Assembly (NCBI GenBank): GCA_016295355.1
Contig: JAEDLK010000003.1
Span: 1 to 64,000, forward strand
Length of the DNA stretch: 64,000 nt
DNA from: Clostridiaceae bacterium
GTDB lineage: Bacteria > Bacillota > Clostridia > Oscillospirales > Acutalibacteraceae
Reading direction: 5' to 3'
A program made the translations under genes and the position numbers. Each line of letters starts with the position of its first letter. Positions within the stretch are counted from its first letter, which is position 1. The notes beneath the pieces are model-generated. The model was given only the letters and a program-made list of their open reading frames with translations, was not told the origin of the DNA and made no database searches. Below are positions 1-8,312 of the stretch, in pieces.

Positions 1-41
1 AAACCACCGTCAAGATCCAGCATCACTCTGTCTTCAGCCAT
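1..41 (-). CDS. Start of probable replicative DNA helicase, cut by window edge
   Basis: Only the first 13 codons are inside the window; they read MAEDRVMLDLDGG. The ATG lies 3 bases beyond the rplI stop, and the GGAG inside the last rplI codons serves as its ribosome site. Too little protein is visible to assign a family from sequence. dnaB commonly follows rplI in Firmicutes and many other bacteria, so DnaB helicase is the likeliest identity, but that is an inference from context only. Confidence 0.45.
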   Translation of the reverse strand, partial: MAEDRVMLDLDGG

Positions 42-44
42 GTT

Positions 45-488
45 CTACTCCTGCTCTACAACAATCTTAACGGTAGCACTGATACCGGTATACAGTCGAA
101 TTTCTGCCGTATATTCGCCGAAGGTTTTAATGTCCGGCACGCTCATTTTTTTACGGTCAATCGTCGCCGATAAACTCTTTTGAATCTCAGCGGCGATTTC
201 CTTGGAGGTAACCGCACCGAACAGCTTGCCGGAAGCACCGCCCTTAGCCTTAACCGTCACGGTAGCGCCGTTCAGCTTTTTAGCCAACGCCTCGGCGGCC
301 GCCTGTTCTTCCTGACGGTGATGCTCTTTAGACGACTCTCTGTTTTTCAATTCCGACAAAGCGGCGGCATTGGCCTCAATCGCTAAATTCTTGGGAAACA
401 AAAAATTACGGGCATATCCATCGGAAACATTGACGAGCTCCCCCTGCTTCCCGTGACCCTTCACATCCTGTGTCAAGACAACTTTCAT
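45..488 (-). CDS. rplI: 50S ribosomal protein L9 (bL9)
   Basis: This protein binds 23S rRNA at the base of the L1 stalk. The 147 residues match the usual family length. The N-terminal signature MKVVLTQDVKGHGKQG followed by a GYARNFLFPKNLA segment is diagnostic, and a charged helix links it to the C-terminal domain. An upstream in-frame start would add 14 residues, but the conserved N-terminus and the AAAGGAA ribosome site favour the ATG at 488. It lies 49 bases after rnj and is probably cotranscribed with it and with the partial gene downstream. Confidence 0.96.
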   Translation of the reverse strand: MKVVLTQDVKGHGKQGELVNVSDGYARNFLFPKNLAIEANAAALSELKNRESSKEHHRQEEQAAAEALAKKLNGATVTVKAKGGASGKLFGAVTSKEIAAEIQKSLSATIDRKKMSVPDIKTFGEYTAEIRLYTGISATVKIVVEQE

Positions 489-537
489 TGATTTCACATT
501 CCTTTCCCTTAAAAGACAATAGCCGTGCAAAACGACT

Positions 538-2598
538 TTATGCTTCCATAATAATCGGCAAAATCATGGGACTGCGACCCGTCTTGGCCGTGATAAACCG
601 TGACAAGCCGTCACGCAGTCTGATTTTGATAGTCGTCCAATCCTTGATACCGTCCACATAGCATTTTTCCAAAATATCGCAGGCCGTCTCATTGAGTGTG
701 TCCATCAGTTCTTCGGATTCTTTCACATACACAAAGCCTCTGGACACCACCTGCGGTCCGGCAATGATTTCACCGGAAGCGGTTTCCATGGTGAAGGCTA
801 CCACAATGATGCCGTCCTCGGCCAAATGAATGCGGTCACGCAACACAATGCTACCGACATCACCCACGCCCAGACCATCCACCAGCACACGGCCGGCCGT
901 CACAGTATCCACGATTTTTACCTGCTTTTGTGTCAGTTCAATCACACTGCCGTTCTCGGCAATCACAATATGATCCTTGGCAACGCCCATTTGACGAGCC
1001 AATCCGGCATGGCGCTCCAAATGCTTTTGCTCACCGTGCACCGGGATAAAAAAGTTTGGTTTTACAAAGCTCATCATCAGCTTTTGCTCTTCCTGACAGG
1101 CATGGCCGGACACATGAACATCGTACATCTTTTCATAGACCACATTTGCACCCCGGCGCATCAGCTCATTAACCACCTTGCCAACCGTTTTCTCGTTACC
1201 GGGAATTGGGGTGGCCGAAATAATAATCATATCGCCCGGCAAGAGTTCAACCTGCCGATGGGCATTAAAGGCAATACGATGCAAGGCTGAAAGGGGTTCA
1301 CCCTGGCTGCCGGTCGTGACAATCACCAATTGCTCCGGCGTATAACGCTTGATGGTTTCCATATCCACCAACACATTTTCCGGCAAATGCAAATAGCCCA
1401 TCTCGGCAGCAATATTCACGACATTGACCATACTCCGACCGGACACTGCCACCTTGCGGCCACATTTCACAGCCTCATCAATGATTTGCTGAATGCGGTG
1501 AATGTTTGAGGAAAAGGTGGCTACGATGATTCGATGGCCCTCGGCCTTTTTGAACAAATTGGAAAACGACTCCCCCACAATGCGTTCCGAGGCAGAAAAG
1601 CCGGGGCGCTCGGCATTGGTTGAATCCGACAAGAGCGCCAACACGCCCTTGCGTCCGTATTCCGAAAAACGGGCTATATCAATCACGTTATCATCAATCG
1701 GCGTGGTGTCAATTTTGAAGTCACCGGTTTGAATCACCGTGCCGGCCCGACAGGTAATGGCAAAGGATACGGCATCCGGGATGGAGTGGTTAACATGAAT
1801 CGCCTCCACCGAGAATTTGCCGAGTTCCACCTTATCGCCCGGTTTAATGACATGGAGTTGGGCATCGGACAACAAGTTGTGCTCCTTCAGTTTTCCCTCA
1901 ACCAAGCCCAAGGTAAGGCGTGTGCCGTAAATCGGCACATTAAAATTTTTCAGCAAATACGGAATGGCACCGATGTGATCCTCGTGCCCATGGGTCAACA
2001 ACAAACCCTTCACCTGTTCCTTATGCTCCAGCACATAGGTGAAATCGGGAATTACAATATCAATACCCGGCGTATCTTCATCCGGAAAGCTCATACCGCA
2101 ATCCACCAAAATCATATCGCCGTCATACTCATACAGCGTAATGTTTTTGCCGATTTCGCCCAAACCGCCCAACGGAATAATACGAATCGGCTTTTTGGCA
2201 GACTCACGGCGATTGTGGGTGCTGCGTTTCTGCTCGGATGACCGAGCGATAATATAAGTGTCTTTCGGTTCATGTGCCGCCCGATTAGATGAGGCAGCCG
2301 GACGACCGAGACGACCTTTGGGAGAAGTTTGAGCAGCAGGCGAGGACGGTCGTTTCAAATCAGTATCAGCCGACAAGACGGTTTCATTTTTATTGGCTTT
2401 ACGGGAACGGCCGGAACCGGTATTCTGACCATTCCGATTCACAGACCCCTGTTCTGTATTTCGAGCCGGGCGACCTTTAGCATGGGTCGTTGTTTTAGAT
2501 GTTTCACCCGGCCTTGTATCACGCATGAGCGTATAGATCGATGACTTCGACCCGGGACGGCGTTGTTCCTTTGTCTGCGCCGCATTTTTTTCAATCAT
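538..2598 (-). CDS. rnj: Ribonuclease J with long basic N-terminal extension
   Basis: This is a metallo-beta-lactamase/beta-CASP ribonuclease with endo- and 5'-3' exonuclease activity in mRNA decay and rRNA maturation. The core begins near residue 137 (RIIPLGGLGEIGKN) and carries the zinc motif HGHEDH at 203-208; further MBL and beta-CASP segments (SGRSM, SGHA) follow. At 686 residues it is about 130 longer than the usual 555. The excess is a K/R/S/T/P-rich, probably disordered N-terminus. The ATG at 2598 follows a strong AGGAGG. A promoter is visible at 2699-2727. Which paralog (J1 or J2) it corresponds to cannot be told. Confidence 0.95.
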   Translation of the reverse strand: MIEKNAAQTKEQRRPGSKSSIYTLMRDTRPGETSKTTTHAKGRPARNTEQGSVNRNGQNTGSGRSRKANKNETVLSADTDLKRPSSPAAQTSPKGRLGRPAASSNRAAHEPKDTYIIARSSEQKRSTHNRRESAKKPIRIIPLGGLGEIGKNITLYEYDGDMILVDCGMSFPDEDTPGIDIVIPDFTYVLEHKEQVKGLLLTHGHEDHIGAIPYLLKNFNVPIYGTRLTLGLVEGKLKEHNLLSDAQLHVIKPGDKVELGKFSVEAIHVNHSIPDAVSFAITCRAGTVIQTGDFKIDTTPIDDNVIDIARFSEYGRKGVLALLSDSTNAERPGFSASERIVGESFSNLFKKAEGHRIIVATFSSNIHRIQQIIDEAVKCGRKVAVSGRSMVNVVNIAAEMGYLHLPENVLVDMETIKRYTPEQLVIVTTGSQGEPLSALHRIAFNAHRQVELLPGDMIIISATPIPGNEKTVGKVVNELMRRGANVVYEKMYDVHVSGHACQEEQKLMMSFVKPNFFIPVHGEQKHLERHAGLARQMGVAKDHIVIAENGSVIELTQKQVKIVDTVTAGRVLVDGLGVGDVGSIVLRDRIHLAEDGIIVVAFTMETASGEIIAGPQVVSRGFVYVKESEELMDTLNETACDILEKCYVDGIKDWTTIKIRLRDGLSRFITAKTGRSPMILPIIMEA

Positions 2599-2640
2599 TC
2601 AATTTCCTCCTGTAGTTTTAGCGTTTGCAAATATAAAATA

Positions 2641-2671
2641 TCCGGCCGACTGTCGCAAGCCGTCCGCCGGA
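2641..2671 (-). other. Hairpin in rnj 5' leader
   Basis: TCCGGC at 2641-2646 pairs with GCCGGA at 2666-2671, with a weaker nested GAC/GTC pairing. It lies between the promoter and the start codon of rnj. A leader hairpin may protect the transcript or take part in autoregulation, as known for some ribonuclease mRNAs; here that is only a suggestion. Confidence 0.4.
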
Positions 2672-2698
2672 CTTCCGTTATATAGTATTGGTCAATTT

Positions 2699-2727
2699 AT
2701 TGTATAATAAAACGACGGGAATGTCAA
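2699..2727 (-). promoter_or_regulatory. Promoter of rnj-rplI
   Basis: On the minus strand TTGACA (2722-2727) and TACAAT (2699-2704) are 17 bases apart, a near-consensus housekeeping sigma promoter directed at rnj. Confidence 0.8.
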
Positions 2728-2788
2728 GTGTACCTCCCTCTTGATTATGGTTTATTTCCGCCCGTTTTATGCCGTATTTTATCCTTTT

Positions 2789-2869
2789 TTGCCAATCAAA
2801 ACAGAAACCGCCCCTACCCATTGCGGCCAAACGACCGGCAATAAGCAGGAAGCGGTTTTTATTTGGCAA
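2789..2869. other. 81-nt symmetric hairpin element
   Basis: Nested arms pair in order: TTGCCAA (2789-2795) with TTGGCAA (2863-2869), AAACCGC (2805-2811) with GCGGTTT (2852-2858), and ATTGC (2820-2824) with GCAAT (2838-2842). Internal loops of similar size separate them. No U-run follows on either strand, so it is a poor intrinsic terminator. It sits between the small lipoprotein gene and the rnj promoter. It could be a structured RNA or a repeat element. Confidence 0.45.
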
Positions 2870-2880
2870 AACCTAAGGAA

Positions 2881-3333
2881 TCACTCGATAACAATCGGAT
2901 CCAAAGCGATTTCCACACGGGAGTCCCCGGCTGTGGATTTACGACAGATAACAAACTGCACTTCGCCGCCGGCTAAGGTGCTGAAAGCATCATGCTCGGT
3001 TCCGTGGGGGCCGTTAATAACAGCACCATAGTACTTGGCAATAGCCTGCCCGTCGCCTTCCTTGCAAACGGCAACCTTCTTGCCCTTGATGTCCTTGATG
3101 CTTTCCAGTGTAAGCCCGGAGCCCTTTTTAGCAACAACAACCAATTCTTCGTCGCCCACCAAAACCAGTTCCGAGGACTCGGTTTCATCATCGTCATCGG
3201 CGCCGGTTGTAACCGAAGCGGAAGGAGAGCTTGTCTTCTTGTCATCCTTTTTATCCGTTTCTTGAGCACCACCGCAAGCGCAACAAGCAAAAACAAGTAC
3301 CAACACCAATAAAATTGCTAATATCTTTTTCAT
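2881..3333 (-). CDS. Small lipoprotein with partial substrate-binding-protein-like domain
   Basis: The 150-residue product has a KK-led hydrophobic signal peptide ending in a lipobox-like VFACCAC, so it should be lipid-anchored outside the membrane. An Asp/Glu/Ser/Thr-rich linker (about residues 25-55) precedes a compact domain containing LESIKDIKGKKVAV and later GGEVQFVICR. This resembles one lobe of a family-3 solute-binding protein, but is far shorter than the usual 230-260 residues. No transporter genes are adjacent. It has its own promoter at 3354-3382. Function unknown. Confidence 0.8.
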   Translation of the reverse strand: MKKILAILLVLVLVFACCACGGAQETDKKDDKKTSSPSASVTTGADDDDETESSELVLVGDEELVVVAKKGSGLTLESIKDIKGKKVAVCKEGDGQAIAKYYGAVINGPHGTEHDAFSTLAGGEVQFVICRKSTAGDSRVEIALDPIVIE

Positions 3334-3353
3334 TTTATATTCACCTCATGGCC

Positions 3354-3382
3354 ATTATAAACAAAGACCCGGCAAAAATCAA
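3354..3382 (-). promoter_or_regulatory. Promoter of the lipoprotein gene
   Basis: Minus-strand TTGATT (3377-3382) and TATAAT (3354-3359) with a 17-base spacer lie just upstream of the lipoprotein start and after the secF terminator. Confidence 0.7.
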
Positions 3383-3445
3383 CTGGTTTTTTGAATTCCC
3401 TCGGAAAAATTTTTCTCTTATACCCGACAGACCGTTCTTATAAAG

Positions 3446-3475
3446 AAAGACACCGGATGTCCACCGGTGTCTTTT
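3446..3475 (-). terminator. Terminator of secDF
   Basis: AAAGACACCGG and CCGGTGTCTTT form a perfect 11-bp stem with a 7-base loop just after the secF stop. A short U-rich tail follows on the minus strand. Confidence 0.85.
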
Positions 3476-3482
3476 ATGAGGT

Positions 3483-4439
3483 TTAAGCAGTCTTTTTGGC
3501 ATCCAGCTTGTTACGCCACAACACCCAAAGCGGTGCGGAAACGAACAAAGAAGACACACAGCCGGACAGCAGACCGAAGGCCATGGGAATAGCGAAGGTT
3601 CGCAGAGAAGCCAAACCGTACAGTTCGGCCACCACGATGATGGTTCCGACAGCCAGAACGGTGGTGGTGGTGGTTACAAGATTTCTAACCTTAACACGAT
3701 TTAGGCTCTTGTTGACGAGTTGAGCCGTAGTCAGTTGCGGTTCCAAACGCTTGAATTCACGCACGCTGTCGTAAACCACGATAGTGTCGTTCAAGGAATA
3801 ACCGAGAATGGTCAGCACAACGGCGATGTAGTTGGAGTCAACCTGTAAGCGGAAAATGACGCAGGTAAAGAAGGAAACCAAAACATCCAACATCAAGGCC
3901 GCCAAGGAGGTCAAACCGGCCGTAATACCGCCGATTTTACGGAAACGAATGCCAACATAGATGACCACCAAGATACCCGTGAGCAACACAGCCGCCAAGC
4001 TCTTTAAGAAGAAGACGCCTGCCAAGGAGGGGCTGACCGATGTAGAGGAATACAAGGTTACCTTGTTGTCGGCATACTTCTCTTGCAAAGCCTCAGTTAA
4101 GGATTCCATAGCAGCGGTATCTACTGATTCATTTTTTACCAATGAAACGGTCAGGGTATAGGCATCGGTCGCAATAGCCGAGCTTTTGGTAACGGTGGCA
4201 TCGGCCGACAGCTTTTCAGTCACCATAGTCTTAACCGCTTCGGTATCAATATCGGCCACACCGTTTGCATCGTCATAATGATAGTTATACGATATAACGG
4301 TGCCGCCCTTGAAGTTGATGTCCAACTTGACCCCGAACAAGCAGGCAATAACCACGCCGACCAAGATAACGGCGGCATAGCCAATCAAGACTTTTTTAAG
4401 ACCCTTGTTAAAATCAATCGTGAAGTTCTTTTTAGTCAT
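3483..4439 (-). CDS. secF: Protein translocase subunit SecF
   Basis: SecF pairs with SecD to use the ion-motive force in late protein export. The 318-residue product has one N-terminal membrane segment, an extracytoplasmic domain, then a C-terminal group of five segments containing the SecF-type motifs GIRFRKIGGITAG and SLNDTIVVYDSVRE. The ATG at 4439 is preceded by GGAGG and overlaps the end of secD by 8 bases, so translation is probably coupled. Length and order match Firmicute secF genes that are separate from secD. Confidence 0.96.
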   Translation of the reverse strand: MTKKNFTIDFNKGLKKVLIGYAAVILVGVVIACLFGVKLDINFKGGTVISYNYHYDDANGVADIDTEAVKTMVTEKLSADATVTKSSAIATDAYTLTVSLVKNESVDTAAMESLTEALQEKYADNKVTLYSSTSVSPSLAGVFFLKSLAAVLLTGILVVIYVGIRFRKIGGITAGLTSLAALMLDVLVSFFTCVIFRLQVDSNYIAVVLTILGYSLNDTIVVYDSVREFKRLEPQLTTAQLVNKSLNRVKVRNLVTTTTTVLAVGTIIVVAELYGLASLRTFAIPMAFGLLSGCVSSLFVSAPLWVLWRNKLDAKKTA

Positions 4440-5835
4440 TCTTCACACCTCCGTACAGCCAGGGCTTACGCAGACACTTAAACTGCGAGATACTCTTGTA
4501 CATCCACTTGGAGAAGAGCACACCCATAATCAGGTTGAAGATGACACCAACCAATAATGTATACCCGAATGAGTAAATCGAACCGGCAATGGAGGCACCG
4601 AAGATTAACGAGAACAGCTTGTTAATCAGCAGACCGGAAGTGCCGAACGAGCCCATCAGCACAAGTGCCACGATCACAATGGTAACGTTGCCGTCGATAA
4701 TAGCACTCAACGAGTTGGAAAAACCACTGCTGATAGCGCCGTCAATGGTCTTACCATTCTTAAATTCATCACGGATTCTCTCGGCAGCGATCACGTTACA
4801 GTCGACGCCGACGCCGATAGACAGGATGATACCGGCAATACCGGGCACTGTCAGTGTAAAACCGGAAGTGCCGGGGAAGTAACCCGAGATAGCAGCCACA
4901 GAACCGGCCAACTGTCCGAGTAGAGCGATAGAGGCCACAACACCGTGCAACCGATAGCGCAGAATCATCAGCAAACAAACCATGCCGAAAGCAATCGCAC
5001 CGGCTATGACCATGACATTAAGGGCATTGGCACCCAAGGTGGCCGAAACGATGGACAGCTTGCTGTCATCAACCGTTAAAGAGAACGGCAACGCACCGGC
5101 ATTGATCTTGTTGGCCAAATCCTGTGCGGTTTCGGCCGTAAACCCCGGATTGGTAATCATAGCATGACCGTCTGTAATGGGGTCGTTAACTGTTGGGGCA
5201 CTCAAAACATTGCCGTCCATGCTGATGGCAATAGAGCCATTTGAAGAGGCCAATTCAGTCGTTGTTTTGGCAAAAATATCCGCCGCCGTTTCATCAAGCT
5301 CTAAGTTGACAACATAGCCGCTATACTCGGAACCGTCCTTCATTTGGGTAGAAACATAGGAAGCAGTAGCCTTGGAAACATGCTTTCCTGTGAACAACAC
5401 TGCATTGGCATCGTAAGTAGAGCCCTTGCAAAAGGTCAATTCGGCAGTTTCACCCAAGCCAGCAACAGCCTGAGCCGGGTCGAAGGAATCATCGTCCGCC
5501 GCCCACGGGAAGCGAACGACAATCTGATTGTTCTCTTTGTCTGTATAAATCTCATAATCGGTGATACCCTGGTTTACCAGACGGGTATCAATAATGGCTT
5601 GAGCGGCCTCCATATCTTCATCCGAAATATCCGATTGTAGCAGATCGGGAGCAAAAACCGCTTCCACACCGCCCCGAATATCAATGCCCCATCGGATATC
5701 AGCAGCGCTCTTAATCTTGACATTACGAATATCGCCGTAATAGTCCTGCACGCCGAAAAAGGCCGTATAGGTCAGGAGAAGAATGAGTGCCAGAATCACA
5801 AAAAATGTGACTTTACTTGCACGCTTGTTCTTCAT
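4432..5835 (-). CDS. secD: Protein translocase subunit SecD
   Basis: SecD is the larger half of the SecDF export accessory complex. The sequence shows an N-terminal membrane helix, the conserved WGIDIRGGVEAVF segment of the first periplasmic-type domain, and a C-terminal block of membrane helices with GIAGIILSIGVGVDCNVIAAERI. The predicted product has 467 residues. A TTG two codons earlier is also open, but GGAGG lies 8 bases before the ATG at 5835 and only 2 before the TTG, so the ATG is chosen. It heads its own operon with secF. Confidence 0.96.
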   Translation of the reverse strand: MKNKRASKVTFFVILALILLLTYTAFFGVQDYYGDIRNVKIKSAADIRWGIDIRGGVEAVFAPDLLQSDISDEDMEAAQAIIDTRLVNQGITDYEIYTDKENNQIVVRFPWAADDDSFDPAQAVAGLGETAELTFCKGSTYDANAVLFTGKHVSKATASYVSTQMKDGSEYSGYVVNLELDETAADIFAKTTTELASSNGSIAISMDGNVLSAPTVNDPITDGHAMITNPGFTAETAQDLANKINAGALPFSLTVDDSKLSIVSATLGANALNVMVIAGAIAFGMVCLLMILRYRLHGVVASIALLGQLAGSVAAISGYFPGTSGFTLTVPGIAGIILSIGVGVDCNVIAAERIRDEFKNGKTIDGAISSGFSNSLSAIIDGNVTIVIVALVLMGSFGTSGLLINKLFSLIFGASIAGSIYSFGYTLLVGVIFNLIMGVLFSKWMYKSISQFKCLRKPWLYGGVKND

Positions 5836-5871
5836 TGGCAAGTCCTCCGTTCCAAAAAATTAACATAAACA

Positions 5872-5900
5872 ATTATACATTTTTACCGACTAAATGTCAA
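5872..5900 (-). promoter_or_regulatory. Promoter of secDF
   Basis: Minus-strand TTGACA (5895-5900) and TATAAT (5872-5877) are separated by 17 bases. The -35 element directly abuts the stop codon of the upstream aminotransferase gene. Confidence 0.85.
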
Positions 5901-7199
5901 TCAATATTTAGCATTTTCGCCATTTTGCTCCAAGAGTTTCTCCAAAGCGGCATATTTTACGGCCGTGCAGAGAACCCGTGAAGCGCCGGCCACTTCCTCC
6001 ACGCTGGGATAAGACGGTGCAATACGAATGTTGCTGTCGTTTTCATCCAACTCATACGGATAGGTGGCTCCCACCTTGGTCAGAATCAAGCCGGCACCGG
6101 CACAAAGCTCTTCAACCCGTTTCGCGCAACCGTTCATGACATTCAGACTGATGAAATAACCGCCCTTCGGTTCGTTCCATTCGGCGATACCCAGACCGGT
6201 CAATTCTTTTTCAAGACACATCTGCACGGCGGCAAATTTGGGCCGCAGGATGGCGGCGTGCTTTCTCATGTGAGCCTTAACATCGGCCAGTGTGCGGAAC
6301 ATACGGGCGTGACGCAACTGATTCAGCTTATCCGGTCCAATGGTCTGGAATTTCATACGACCCTTCAGCATCTCGACATTGTTCGGGCTGGCCGCCTCGG
6401 CCGCCACACCAGCGCCCGGGAAGGTGATTTTAGACGTGGAGGTAAACATGATAGCCAGGTCCGGATTGCCGGCCTTAACGCACTCGTCATACAAATTTAA
6501 TAAAGCATCCCCGTCGTCATCATACAAATCGTGAATGGCGTAAGCATTATCCCACATCACACGGAAATCCTTGGCTGCCGGCTTTAAGCGAGCAATACGA
6601 CGAACAACGTTATCACTGTAGGTGATGCCCTCCGGATTGGAATACTTCGGCACACACCACATACCCTTGACCTTTTCATCCTTAACCAGTTCCTCAATCA
6701 CATCCATATCCGGCCCCTCAGGGGTGTTGCTAACCGGAATCATATGAATGCCAAAATACTCGGTGATGGCAAAGTGACGATCATATCCCGGCACCGGGCA
6801 GATGAAGGAAATTTCGCCCTGCTTCATCCAAGGCTCACTGCCAAAGCCGTGCGTCATGGCCTGCGAAATGGTATCAAACATCATATTCAGCGAGGAGTTG
6901 CCCCCCACAATGATTTGCTGAGCCGACACACCGAGAATCTGCGAAAACAGGTTTTTCAGTTCGGTCAAGCCGTCCAAACCGCCGTAATTGCGGCAATCAA
7001 TCCCGTCCTTATTCTTAAAGCCCATCGGTGTGGAGACCAATTCAAAAATATCCCGACTTAAATCCATTTGATCCGGTCCGGGCTTGCCCCGCGACATATC
7101 AAGTTGCAATCCCTGTGCCACCAAGCGTGCATAATCCTGCTTCACTGCCACAAAGGCATCCATTAACTCGCTTTGTGACATAGCCGTATATTCTGTCAT
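5901..7199 (-). CDS. PLP-dependent aminotransferase, PF12897 (aspartate aminotransferase) type
   Basis: This is a fold-type I aminotransferase of 432 residues. It has the motif set of the family formerly called MocR-like aminotransferases, which includes experimentally known aspartate aminotransferases: LDMSRGKPGPDQMDLS near the N-terminus, NYGGLDG, and TSTSKITFPGAG, where K257 should bind pyridoxal phosphate. The likely reaction is aspartate plus 2-oxoglutarate to oxaloacetate plus glutamate. The second ATG (7199) has the better-spaced GGGAG. The gene is monocistronic, with promoter 7246-7274. Substrate preference is inferred from the family. Confidence 0.9.
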   Translation of the reverse strand: MTEYTAMSQSELMDAFVAVKQDYARLVAQGLQLDMSRGKPGPDQMDLSRDIFELVSTPMGFKNKDGIDCRNYGGLDGLTELKNLFSQILGVSAQQIIVGGNSSLNMMFDTISQAMTHGFGSEPWMKQGEISFICPVPGYDRHFAITEYFGIHMIPVSNTPEGPDMDVIEELVKDEKVKGMWCVPKYSNPEGITYSDNVVRRIARLKPAAKDFRVMWDNAYAIHDLYDDDGDALLNLYDECVKAGNPDLAIMFTSTSKITFPGAGVAAEAASPNNVEMLKGRMKFQTIGPDKLNQLRHARMFRTLADVKAHMRKHAAILRPKFAAVQMCLEKELTGLGIAEWNEPKGGYFISLNVMNGCAKRVEELCAGAGLILTKVGATYPYELDENDSNIRIAPSYPSVEEVAGASRVLCTAVKYAALEKLLEQNGENAKY

Positions 7200-7245
7200 T
7201 GTCATTTCTCCCTTTTGTCAATATAACATCATAACATAATATATC

Positions 7246-7274
7246 ATTATACCGCTTTCAGCCCCATTTTTCAA
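7246..7274 (-). promoter_or_regulatory. Promoter of the PF12897 aminotransferase
   Basis: Minus-strand TTGAAA (7269-7274) and TATAAT (7246-7251) with a 17-base spacer. Confidence 0.8.
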
Positions 7275-7278
7275 GCAC

Positions 7279-8307
7279 TTACGCAAAAAATCGGTTTGCC
7301 TTCATATCCTCCTTGATAGCGGCGTGCAAACGCTCGCGGCCGTGCATGACCACACCGTACTTGTCAAAACCGAACTTACGCGTGACACTCGCCGTCATAT
7401 CCGAAAGAACGATCACCGAAAAGCCGGTGGCCCGATCCAAAAATACCGATTGTCCCGTATGACCGCAGTGACCGATAGCGCCCACGGGGAACAAGCCGCC
7501 CGTTTGCTTATAGCATTCATCCACCAGCGTAAAGCCGAGTCCCCTGGATTCACTCATGCCCGGCGTGTAATTCCTGACGGCCTCAAGGAACATCTTCTCG
7601 CTAAACAGCGGATGACCGTTTTCACGCAACATCTTAACAAAACGGCTCATATCATCCATATGGCTGAACAGACCGGCGTTACCGGCCACACCGCCCAAAT
7701 AGCGGCAGTTGTAATCGTTAACCTTACCACGATCAGCCTCATCCTGATTGCTGTTGACAATGGCTCCCCCCTTCGGCAGAAAAACACTGTCATTCATACC
7801 CAAAGGGGTGGCGACCTTTTCCTTAAACAGCACATTCAGCGGTGCGCCGTATACCTTTTCCAACAGCTTGCCCAGCAGAATAAAGCCGGGACAGCTATAA
7901 AGCACATCACTGCCGACCGGAATATCGCAGGGAATATGCAAAATCTTGCCGGCCACATCGGCCGGATCCCCCTCGCACAGCGATTTGTGGCCGTAACCGA
8001 TGGTATGGGTCAACAAATGCCGAATCGTCCAAGCTTCCTTATCCGGCGGACAGTCAAAGTACCGACTGACGGGATCCTCTAAATGAATCAGTCCCTTATC
8101 CAGGGCAATCAAGGCCAACGAGGTTGTCACCACCATTTTGGTTACCGACGCTATATCAAACAAGGTATGGCTGTCCAGTTGACCGTCGGGCGACACAAAT
8201 TGTTCGTATAAAATTTCATCATTGTGTTCCATCCGAATAGCCAAATGGGACACCGACTGTTCCTTGATCATTTCCATAATGGTTGTTTGCAAATGTACCA
8301 TGTTCAT
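7279..8307 (-). CDS. Serine hydrolase of the beta-lactamase (class C/esterase) family
   Basis: The 342-residue protein has the SxxK motif SVTK at residues 54-57, a Tyr motif YSC near 137 and a C-terminal GHTGQS box. Together these form the active site of class C-like penicillin-recognising hydrolases and esterases. No signal peptide is evident, so it is probably cytoplasmic and more likely an esterase or peptidase than a resistance beta-lactamase. The ATG at 8307 is preceded by GGAG lying in the last codons of the GH13 gene; the two are probably translationally coupled. The natural substrate is unknown. Confidence 0.85.
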   Translation of the reverse strand: MNMVHLQTTIMEMIKEQSVSHLAIRMEHNDEILYEQFVSPDGQLDSHTLFDIASVTKMVVTTSLALIALDKGLIHLEDPVSRYFDCPPDKEAWTIRHLLTHTIGYGHKSLCEGDPADVAGKILHIPCDIPVGSDVLYSCPGFILLGKLLEKVYGAPLNVLFKEKVATPLGMNDSVFLPKGGAIVNSNQDEADRGKVNDYNCRYLGGVAGNAGLFSHMDDMSRFVKMLRENGHPLFSEKMFLEAVRNYTPGMSESRGLGFTLVDECYKQTGGLFPVGAIGHCGHTGQSVFLDRATGFSVIVLSDMTASVTRKFGFDKYGVVMHGRERLHAAIKEDMKANRFFA

Positions 8308-8312
8308 ATGAA

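Noticed and set aside
2678..2869. Short minus-strand open frame of 63 codons between rnj and the lipoprotein gene
   Set aside because: It covers the rnj promoter and the hairpin element and has no ribosome site.
3496..3723. Plus-strand frames opposite secF and secD
   Set aside because: Fully contained antisense frames without start signals; shadows of the membrane-protein genes.
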